Shown: in pieces, positions 55,331-64,000 of the stretch
Position numbering within the stretch: the stretch's first letter is position 1
Layout: each line of letters starts with the position of its first letter
DNA from: Siphonodentalium dalli
Lineage: Eukaryota > Mollusca > Scaphopoda > Gadilida > Siphonodentaliidae
NCBI GenBank assembly: GCA_032622095.1
Contig: CP136061.1
Location: 131,082,754-131,146,753 of the forward strand
Direction of reading: 5' to 3'
Length of the DNA: 64,000 nucleotides
Made by a program: the position numbers and the translations under genes
The notes under the pieces: generated by a model
What the model was told of the DNA's origin: nothing
The model's input: only the letters and a program-made list of their open reading frames with translations
Databases searched by the model: none

Positions 55331-56507
55331 TGTTGTGAGGGGACGAGAATCAAAGAATAGCTTTCTTAGGCCTCGCATACACACAGTTAAAATCATTATA
55401 GAAAGAAATTATTGGATTCCGTATGAATGATAATAACATATCAAGCATATAATGTTGCCATGATATTCAAACCCCTTGACGGTTAATACAGAATTGCAGA
55501 TGGTGTTGTCAGATGAGTCCAGAGCATACAGTTTTAGCATTCAGATTGTTTTCACTGGATATTTTTTCTGATCTTCGATATTGGAAGATTATCAGGCAGC
55601 GCATTTGTGATCGCACTCTGGCTCGTCTGGTGGGAGTTAGTTAATCAGTATTCATGGAGAGAACTTGCTCAATATTAAATCATGCCAGTAGGGATACAAA
55701 ATGTGCATCCAACACCCAGCTGAAATACTACAAACTAAATGAGAAATATTGTCAGTTCAACCCCAGACAAATAAATATGCTATTCCTGTCGATCTAATTA
55801 CTAACTACGATTGACGATAAGTAACCAGATTACTCTTGCAGAAGGTATCACACAAGAAGACTGCTATGGATAAATTTATGGACGATGTGACCAAATTAAC
55901 TGGAAATGCATTGTAAATCTCTATTCCAGTTTATTTATCAGTAATTGGAGATTAAAGGTTGAAATATGTGAACCCTATAAACATGCATTCGACTGTCTTT
56001 CAGACACATTCTTAGTTGATGTCACAATGTGATTGATCTCAATTTCGGGATGCTAAATGAAATAGAAAAGTGTTCCAAGATGACATGAAATTAAATTGGT
56101 CGAGGATTGGTAATTTTAATTTTCACTCACCAGCATCAACTGTTGCTGGGTGAATTTTTTTTTAATATAACATGTTACGATTGACAACAGGTGTGAAATG
56201 TAGGTATGTCATCGCAAAGAGGGAGTGAAGTAATCGAGTGCAGTGAATTTGTTCCAGTGCTGTTTCGAGTAACAGGGAACATACCCCAGGTGTCTCACTT
56301 CACGGCATGTAATGCTTTTTGTGCAGTTTCTTTAAAAAAAAGTTTAGTACTAGTAAATGAAATTAAATCTCAAGTTTTGCAGAATATCCCAACCCTAGGC
56401 CATGTGAAGAATCACTCTGGCTATGCCCATAGAGATCATACTTCACACGTTCAAAACATGGGAACTCTTTGATGTCCTGACAGGGAAGTTTGCAACAGCT
56501 GGTGCTG
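55331..56507. other. Unassigned sequence
   Basis: No recognised repeat. Contains the weak last-exon candidate at 55842-55916 and an unrecognised 88-codon frame at 56206-56472. Confidence 0.35.
55842..55916 (+). CDS. Weak candidate for a terminal exon, possibly NAA10's C-terminus
   Basis: The acceptor ACTCTTGCAG is followed in phase 0 by KVSHKKTAMDKFMDDVTKLT GNAL (24 codons) and TAA. Phase 0 fits the open end of NAA10 exon 6 and would give a 182-residue protein. NAA10 C-terminal tails are poorly conserved, so the residues neither support nor exclude it. A 27.7 kb intron would be required. Speculative. Confidence 0.12.
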   Translation, partial: KVSHKKTAMDKFMDDVTKLTGNAL

Positions 56508-57313
56508 GCATACCCCCACAGAGGCAAATTTGAACCAACAAAGTATGGGTGAGACGGGGAAAAAAACCCAACATTTTCATATAAACAAAGATAAATAACT
56601 GTAGAATGGAAAACTTAAACAAAACAATTGAACACTCAATTGATTGCCATCATAATAGTGAATATTCATTGATATCCATCAAACGGAGGTGGAGATATCG
56701 ACAAAAAACAAACACTTCCAAATGTACAAAGATGAATAACTCGAACGGAAAACCAGAAAAAAACGATTGAACACACAATAAAATGATTGAACACCCAATT
56801 GATTGCCATCATAATAGTGAACATCCGTACCAATATTCATTGACATTCATTAACCGGTGGTGGAGATATCGACAAAAAACAAATACTTCCAAATGTACAA
56901 AGATGAATAACTCTAGAACTTGGAAAACTGGAAAAAAAAACAATTGAACACTCAATAAAATGATTGAACACTCAATTGATTGTCCTAATAGTAGTGAATA
57001 TCCATACCAAATATAATTGAGAATCTTGAACCGGTGTTGGAGATATCTGCTTGGATGGACAAAAAACAACATTTCCAGAGAAACAATGATGTATAACCCA
57101 AGAACGGAAAATCCGGAAACAAATTATTGAACACTCCTTTGAATGCCCTCATTGTAGTGAACATCCAGACCAAATTTCATTCAGATCCGAAAACTTTCGT
57201 TTGAGAGAAAAAAACGGGAGTGATAGATGTACAGATGAATGAAAGGACAGAATGACAGACGGACGAGATCAATCCAATATACCCCCCATTCTCTTCGAGA
57301 GTTGGGGTATACA
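56508..57313. mobile_element. Second ATACCCCC-ended element, with modules and terminal hairpin
   Basis: Starts GGCATACCCCCACAGAGGCA and ends with the hairpin ATACCCCCCATTCTC-TTC-GAGAGTTGGGGTAT. Inside are about five modules with GATGAATAACTC, GGAAAACC, ATTGAACACTCAATTGATTG and GAGATATCGACAAAAAAC. The modules are the inverse of those at 27110-27780. Confidence 0.75.
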
Positions 57314-57779
57314 AATGGTGCAGGTAATATATTTCTTAATTACTCTCTGTTCCTTAAAAATGTAGGTTGTAGGTGAAGGTTCCAGCTCGAGATTGCTGGA
57401 TTTAGGTTGCTTTGTTGAGCCGATTTTGATTTGCACCCCTCAGAATCATGGAATTTCTCCCGGGGAAATAATTCCATGTTTATTGCGATATTGACTCATT
57501 AAAGTCACAAAAATCATGCAATCTCAAGCTGGGACCACCCCTACTGTGAAACAGATTACTAGCTATAAACAGGTATTAACAAAGAAATATATTCCCTGTA
57601 TTTTTTGTTCAATATTATAAAGTTCCCCCTCAGAACAAGCCAGAAAATCAAAAAGTACCCATGTTTACATGGGTTGAATATGATCTCTGGCAGCATCCAG
57701 AGTCGAAATTCATGACATGAGAACTCCAACAATAGATAGAGTTTATTATCAGGAAGTACTATCAAATATCTAGAATTTT
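57314..57779. other. Unassigned sequence
   Basis: Contains an inverted pair GGAATTTCTCCCGGGG and CCCGGGGAAATAATTCC (57450-57478). No gene is seen. Confidence 0.35.
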
Positions 57780-57783
57780 TTAA

Positions 57784-58001
57784 CCCTTTTATACTAAAAA
57801 CTCATTGATGAGTAATTCCCTTAGGAAATATTCAGATAAGAAATTCAACAGAGTGGAACTTATTATCTCAACATTTCCTACCAATAAATAGGATTCCTTC
57901 TTTACTTTCTATTTCTGTCATCTGCTCATATTTCCTGAACATCCCTCCAGATGAATAATAGACCATTCAAGTTAGGAGAATCCATTTAGTAAAGAAAGGG
58001 C
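57784..58001. mobile_element. piggyBac-like MITE, diverged, uninterrupted copy
   Basis: TTAA (57780-57783) then CCCTTTTATACTAAAAACTC, ending ATTTAGTAAAGAAAGGG. The right TTAA is lost. It serves as the template for the split copy at 37625-38229. Confidence 0.7.
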
Positions 58002-58696
58002 AAAAAAATCAAAATTCACTCATTTCAAGACACTCACTATTGAAACCAAACATGAATATCAACAGCAAAATTGCTGAACTTAGTTGATACTATATGTAAG
58101 TGCAAATATAATTATAGTACACAACATGACCTTTCTCGGTGCTGACCTCACTATCCACCCAGTACGGACATATAGTAGTGAAATGATTGATGAATGGGAA
58201 CATTATAGATCATATATTTATTTAAATAAGACTCTGTTGAGTGGTTTTTGGACAAGCTTCAACTGAAGCTTGAAAGACAAGGCGCTTAGAACATATTGTA
58301 ATGTATAAAGATAACAAAGTTCACTCAGCACTGAAGAAGTAAATGCCAGAATTGAAATAGACCCATAGACAAATGTCACAAAGGCTATTTGTAAACATGC
58401 AGTGGGTTACAAGCTTTTGCCAAAGATAGAAACCTACTGTGAATAATTGGGCCTAACCCAAATTAATTCACATTACAGTGTATGGTATACGATTTTGATG
58501 AGATGAAATATGTAATTTCTTCTGTGGCGTAACATATTACGCAGTTTAAATAGTGTGCGTGTATCTTTGATGGAATAAATTATAACATAGCTACATCCGC
58601 TCACTTTAGCATAAAATCTTCCTGCCATGTAAAAGTTGTGTATACAGGTTATAAATATGTTTATTTTTATCATATTATCTTTGCAAACTGAGGTGA
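58002..58696. other. Unassigned sequence
   Basis: No recognised gene or repeat. Frames of 60 and 80 codons match nothing known. Confidence 0.35.
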
Positions 58697-59617
58697 ATTC
58701 AGGTAAAGTCAACATGAATGGACTGCGAAGTCATCAAGAATGGACCAATGAAGTCATCAAGAATGGACCATGAAGTCATCATGAATGGACCGGTGAAGTT
58801 ATCATGAATGGACAAGTGTAGTCATCATGAATGGACTGGTGAAGTCATCATGAATGGATGGTGAAGTCATCATGAATGGATGGTGAAGTCATCGTGAATG
58901 GACCAGTGTAGTCATCATGAATGGACTGGTGAAGTCATCATGAATGGGCTGGTGAAGTCATCATGAATGGACTGTGAAGTCATCATGAATGGACCGGTGA
59001 AGTCATCATGAATGGACCGGTGAAGATATCATGAATGGATGGTGAAGTCATCATGAATGGACCGGTGAAGTCATCATGAATTGACTGGTGAAGTCATCAT
59101 GAATGGATGGTGAAGTCATCATGAATGGACCGGTGAAGTCATCATGAATTGACTGGTGAAGTCATCATGAATGGACTGTGAAGTCATCATGAATGGACCG
59201 GTGAAGTCATCATGAATAGACCGGTGAAGATATCATGAATGGATGGTGAAGTCATCATGAATGGACTGGTGAAGTCATCATGAATGGACCAGTGTAGTCA
59301 TCATGAATGGACTGGTGAAGTCATCATGAATGGACTGGTGAAGTCATCATGAATGGACTGGTGAAGTCATCATGAATGGACTGGTGAAGTCATCATGAAT
59401 GGACCAGTGTGGTCATCATGAATGGACTGGTGAAGTCATCATGAATGGACCGGTGAAGTCATCATGAATGAACTGCGAAGTCATCAAGAACGGACCAATG
59501 AAGTCATCATGATTGGACAGGTGAAGTCATCATGAATGGACCAATGAAGTCATCATGAATGGACTGGTGAAGTCATCATGAATGGACTGGTGAAGTCATC
59601 ATGAATGGACCATGAAG
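58697..59617. repeat. Minisatellite, 22-23 bp unit, about 40 copies
   Basis: The unit is GAAGTCATCATGAATGGAC plus a variable TGGT, CGGT, CAGT or -TGGT linker (22 or 23 bp). Because units mix 22 and 23 bp, no reading frame survives, so it is not a coding repeat. Variants form blocks: GAAGATATC occurs at 59022 and 59226, 204 bp apart, with the same flanking variants. This indicates a nine-unit higher-order duplication. Confidence 0.95.
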
Positions 59618-60559
59618 TTTTAATCGGTTTATTGTTTCCAAGGACAACACAAATTGTTTTATTGAACGTTTTGAAATCCTCTGAATTTTTCTGTATTTCG
59701 CAAAAATAAACCAACGGGCATATGCAATAAATGTTATTTACTAAATGAAATTAACAATTTCTTCATTAAATACATGTATATACTTTTCAAGAAAATAAGG
59801 CAAATTCTATCAAAAAAGATCCTTCTGTTTACAAGCTTATTGCATTAAGAAGGCTAGATGGGCAGAGTATGGTTGACTATTACATATTTTCAAGGTTCAT
59901 CCTAAGCATAATCTCAGAAATATACATTTATACAGATTGTAGATGTTGGGGTGTTCAGAATCGCTTTATGAACTTCAATCCTCACTAGAAACTGTATTTT
60001 ACAGTTGTGGATCCATGTTGTCTGCTCTTTTATATTCAATTGGCAAAGGATGTTTTGATAATCCTAAGAACAGATCATCAGATGTGGTGTTGGCCACATA
60101 ACACCCATTTCATTAAATTTATCTTCTTTTTTTTCAATTTTATTAGTAAATATATGGATATGTAAGTGTGATGGTACTAGTATGCCCCAAGCTTGCAACA
60201 TCACATATATCTATAGATGACTTTGAAAACATGGATAAATGTTTAGTCAAATTACAGAGTACATGTATATTATTTTTGAGGGAGACATACAGGTAAAAAT
60301 TACCTTCACAGACAGTGGCATGGAACAAGTTAAGCCTAACACACATAGGATTTAATTGCTACATGTTATTACTATTTGTATAATCAGCATAGTGTGGGTC
60401 TTATTAAACAATACCAGCTGGTAACCATCAGTTCATATCAAATGGAATCAGGCATCATTGCCAGCTAATCACTTCCCAATAAAACTCACCAGGAAAATAC
60501 CTGTTGCTGTTCTGCCAGTTCTCATAGCACCATTCAACTGACAAGACATACGCACTGAA
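59618..60559. other. Unassigned sequence
   Basis: A/T-rich with no recognised gene. TTTATTG phrases near 59635-59665 are noted only. Confidence 0.35.
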
Positions 60560-60945
60560 ATATTGTGTCTGTCATTTACACAAAGAGGTCCCCAGAGGGT
60601 GAATTTAGTGACGCTATCCCGCAGTGGGCTAGCATCATAGATTCACCATTTGGGGACCTCATTCTGGTTAGGCCTCATCTTCTCTGAAGTATCTAGTCTC
60701 AAATTAACAGATTTATGTTCCCTAATTTGCAGACAATAAATTGCATAATCAAGGAGACTAACGGGCGAACATCACCAACTTCAATTTGATCCTAGATCTC
60801 CCATGGCAGTTGAGGAGTAAGCAGAATGAGGTTCCCAGAGGGTGAATTTGGTATGCTAACCCATCGTTAGGGATAGATATAACTAAATACACCTGCTGGA
60901 GACCTCATTCTGCAAGTGACATATACAATATTTCAAGGCTTGCAT
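60560..60945. repeat. GAGGTCCCC-type MITE composite
   Basis: GAGGTCCCCAGAGGGTGAAT, a diverged inverse, the spacer ACTAACGGGCGAACATCACC and a second unit ending GGAGACCTCATTCTGC. Arrangement as at 34318-35045. Confidence 0.75.
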
Positions 60946-62473
60946 GTACATGTATATACATGTTCAAATAAGTTAAAAAAATGAAACATCACCATATAGT
61001 ATGTCATACTGCATACATGTATATTTCGTATATAGAGTTAAATAGGTGCAAAACTTGATATCATTGGATCGAAAGGAAGAAATATCCTGCTTAATATATT
61101 TAATTATATTTTAATTTGGGATTGGCTAATATTTGGAATGTCATACATATGATACTGATGAGCATGCATCAGATACTAGAGAATGTTTTTTATTAACTTA
61201 TTTCTATAAAGCTGTCTGTCCCTGGTTCAACTTTAATTAGCAGTCCCCAGCCATTTGAACAAAAAGCAACCATAATACATGTAGCAGAAAGAACCCTGAC
61301 AGAAAATCATACCAGTAGCTTTTTAAAAGTTTGATTAAGAAACTGTTGACAAGACACAATAGCATACAATACAATGGAGATTGAATTTTTTTTTGCATCA
61401 TATAAAGTGAGCTTATAACAGCCTAAAGCATTCAAGCAGGTGTAATGGCAGTACCTGAATGTTGAAATATCAGTCCACAACATAGCGTTAAGCACACAAA
61501 ATGCCTCTAAACGGGCAGTACACCATAAATAACTGATTGATATGTATGTGTCTATCAGATAAGAGAGCAGCAGCATGGTTATTATTGGATGGCTCAATTA
61601 TTGCCTCTGAAATAAATTCGATTTACAGACTGCAATTTATCTTGTATCAGATATTGAAAACAATCTGATTCATTATCTCTATTCAAAAGGAAGCAATTCC
61701 ACATAAAAGCAACATGCAGTTTATGCACAACATATCAATGAATGGGATATACAATATTTTATGCAATATCAATCATGTGTGCCTGGCAGAATATATTGGA
61801 TGTAGTATATTAATGAATGGTTTCCGGGATGTTGCCACAAGGGGATGGGGGTCTGTAAATGTCAATCACCCGAAAAATTTGGTGGAAGTAATGAAATTCC
61901 CCACTATCTTGTTCATAATCTGTATTAAAGTGTAGCTTGTTTGGAGTCTGATATTATTCACTGGAATACTACTTATACAGGGGAGTTCAGAACATTCTTC
62001 AAAACAGTTGACGTTCTGTCTTTCACAAAAATTGCTTGTATTTACATGTACATAATGTATATGTACAAAGTCTTTAAATGAATCACCAAAACATTTGTCA
62101 GAAAAGAGACAAGATCAAGCATTAATACTTGAGAAAACATTGCTGACGCCTTGTCTATGTCACGTATATACTGACAAAGCCAGCAGTTAATTGTGGTGTC
62201 TATGTAACATGAATGAATGACTAATATTGTGTGGAAATTGCCCTGCCTGTCAGATGACGTAAATGTGATGTACATATCCTCGTTCAGCTGTGCCATGCTC
62301 TGAATCAGCATGCAACGCACAATCAGAAGTACATGTACAAGGGGCATCTCAAAGATGTTACACAACACAAGAAGCTATTGTTCAAGCTTTCTCATGTGTG
62401 TGGGATATGTGATGTGTGTATTCCAATCAGAGTTACTCAATACAATAAGAATACCAATGGTAGACAAGCCTGC
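60946..62473. other. Unassigned sequence
   Basis: 1.5 kb with no recognised repeat. Frames of 96 codons (61597-61307) and 108 codons (62368-62042), both minus strand, are not recognised and lack coding signs. Confidence 0.35.
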
Positions 62474-62875
62474 AAATAGTGTCTGTCATTTGCAGAATGA
62501 GGTCCCCAGAGGGTGAATTTAGTGATGCTATCCCGCACGGCGGGAATAAAAATAGTCTATATTTATGTCGGGGAGAAACTGGCTTACCAGCACATATTTG
62601 TAAATGCCCATTCCCAGTAACTCATACAGACAGGGGCTCCAAAGAAGGGGTGCTGTTGACCCTCAGCCAAGCCTGGATTTAGTGTGTCTGACATTTGCAG
62701 AATGGCAGGATAACATCACCAAATGCACCCTCTGGGAACCTCATTCTGCTTGATGTTCACCCATTAGTCACCTCGATTATGCATTTCATCTTCTACAAAT
62801 AAGTGGAAAAAGAATCACTAAATTCACACCCTGGGGACCTCATTCTGCAAATGACAGACACACTATTTGCAGGCT
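62474..62875. repeat. GAGGTCCCC-type MITE, interrupted and composite
   Basis: Opens TAGTGTCTGTCATTTGCAG and GTCCCCAGAGGGTGAATTT, and closes with CCTCATTCTGCAAATGACAG and ACACACTATTTGCAGG. CACCCATTAGTCACCTCGAT lies in between, and 62550-62680 is unrelated insert or diverged sequence. Confidence 0.7.
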
Positions 62876-63195
62876 TGCAGGCAGATTGTTCATCATCAAA
62901 CTTAATTCACATCAATGACTCAATAAGGCCACTTATAGAGAATGAGAAAGTATTTGATTCGTTGATAGAGGAATACCGTTAAATATTTCTCTCTTGACAT
63001 AAAGCCATTTTTTCTTGTTGGATTGCCTGGTCTGTTAATATATGCCTTCATATTAGTCAGACTATTGCTGCCTGGATACAGAGATCAAATGATAATAGAA
63101 GTTGAAGGCTTTAGAAGAGGATGGGTAATGGGAGAGGCACCACCCACGAACCAGTATTTCACATAAAAATAAAAAGTTAGAAATACAAGGGTCTA
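62876..63195. other. Unassigned sequence
   Basis: No recognised gene or repeat. Confidence 0.35.
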
Positions 63196-63300
63196 CAGTA
63201 ATGCCCTAAATAATCTACTCCTTAACCACAGCAGAATTATGGGTAACTTTTCAGGATTTAGTCGGAAATATGGCTTGTTGCCATTCATCGGAAAGCTCTC
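63196..63300. repeat. Half copy of the CAGTAATGCCC foldback MITE
   Basis: TA then CAGTAATGCCCTAAATAATC through ATGGCTTGTTGCCATTCATC and GGAAAGCTCTC. Only the left arm is present; the copy stops at the hairpin centre. Confidence 0.85.
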
Positions 63301-63422
63301 AGTGAAATACCCCCCATCCACAAGATACATATACAACCCTGCTCATTAATACTAAGAAATATTCATTAATTTGGCCTCACTGTGGTTAAGTTTTTGAATG
63401 TTTACCAACTGTGTGCACGCAG

Positions 63423-63586
63423 GAACACTAACAGTGATGCAACAAGCTCCACCCTATGTTCACTTGCCAATAGAAGCTATAAACCAGCGAATTAAACAGG
63501 CTGAAGGCTTCAAACAGTTACACCCAGTAATAAATGTCAGTATCGGAGAAAGGCTAAATGTTATGAAATTCAAATGGCAAAAGTGA
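63423..63586 (+). CDS. Possible terminal exon of an unrecognised gene
   Basis: The acceptor-like GTGTGCACGCAG is followed by an open frame of about 54 codons to a TGA: TLTVMQQAPPYVHLPIEAIN, QRIKQAEGFKQLHPVIN, VSIGERLNVMKFKWQK. Composition looks protein-like (amphipathic, mixed charge) and the frame opens shortly before the acceptor. I do not recognise the family. The entry phase (split codon ending GA) does not match NAA10 exon 6, so it is not simply its last exon. Could be chance. Confidence 0.2.
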
Positions 63587-64000
63587 AGACATTTTAATGT
63601 CAATCACCCATCATTCAAATATGAACACATTTAGAAGGTGAAGAATTCACATAAAATAATATTTTTCATTAACAGAAATTTAGCTGTATACTAAACTCAA
63701 TAACCTTTATTTTGGTCATCAATGGGAGCAATTGATCAAAATTTTGTCATTTTAACTGAGTGATTATAGTACTTATTCAGTGGTGGCAAATTTAATTTTT
63801 TAAAGAACAGGCCTGGTTTGAAAGTTTGAAATGGATCAAATTGAGAATTAATTGACATTGGAACTCTTGATCAGAATAAATTCCATATAAATACAATGTA
63901 TGTCTCTGGGTTTGTAGAGGATTGGTTGAATTTTAATTATATATGTGTATATTGAATATAAATAAATATATATAACATATAGATCAAATTTATGGAGGCA
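63587..64000. other. Unassigned A/T-rich sequence to the window end
   Basis: No gene or repeat recognised. If the preceding open frame is a real last exon, this would be 3' UTR; AATAAATATATATA lies at 63960-63973. Confidence 0.3.

Noticed and set aside
58697-59617. CRISPR-like regular repeat array
   Set aside because: There are no unique spacers; the whole 22-23 bp unit repeats with minor variants, and the surrounding genome is eukaryotic. It is a minisatellite.

Overview
The window is eukaryotic, animal nuclear DNA. It has one clearly recognisable gene, split by long introns with GT/AG borders. Nearly everything else is A/T-rich, transposon-derived sequence. There is no operon structure, no dense coding, and I saw no rRNA, tRNA or CRISPR array. 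The style of the repeats suggests a marine invertebrate, probably a mollusc: short TIR and foldback MITEs, CR1/Jockey-like LINE remnants, and modular repeats carrying phrases such as GAGTTATGGCCC, GGTTCATATTTGGT and CCAAGATGGC. That placement is inference, not proof.

The gene is NAA10 (ARD1), the catalytic subunit of the NatA N-terminal acetyltransferase, on the + strand. Six coding exons can be joined in phase: 8412-8432, 18599-18697, 21346-21404, 25268-25316, 26612-26772 and 28006-28090. They give 158 residues covering the whole GNAT domain. The C-terminal tail and stop codon are not identified with confidence; a weak candidate last exon lies at 55842-55916. Intron 1 is over 10 kb and contains a 3.7 kb TIR element, a 1.9 kb TIR element, an hAT-like element and two LINE remnants.

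Layout. 1-2340: a duplicated segment and LINE fragments. 2340-5296: one repeat copy interrupted by two TIR elements, one of which contains two further foldback elements. 5297-8411: a 1.74 kb hAT-like element with 480-bp inverted repeats and a perfect 8-bp target duplication, ending about 350 bp before the NAA10 start codon. 8412-28090: NAA10 with its transposon-filled introns. 28091-64000: no recognised gene. This part holds modular repeats, a 122-bp tandem array (33.5 kb), piggyBac-like TTAA elements (35.5, 37.6, 48.8, 51.2, 53.6 and 57.8 kb), a GC-rich perfect palindrome (36.5 kb), a 2.15 kb TTAA-flanked element (40.2-42.3 kb), several foldback MITEs, and a roughly 40-unit minisatellite (58.7-59.6 kb).

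The strongest observations come from insertion structure. A TIR element sits in one copy of a duplicated segment while the other copy, in the same window, preserves the empty site. Other elements have exact target duplications. MITEs end 35 bp before two NAA10 exons and start 11 bp after the donor of a third. No new biochemical system was found.
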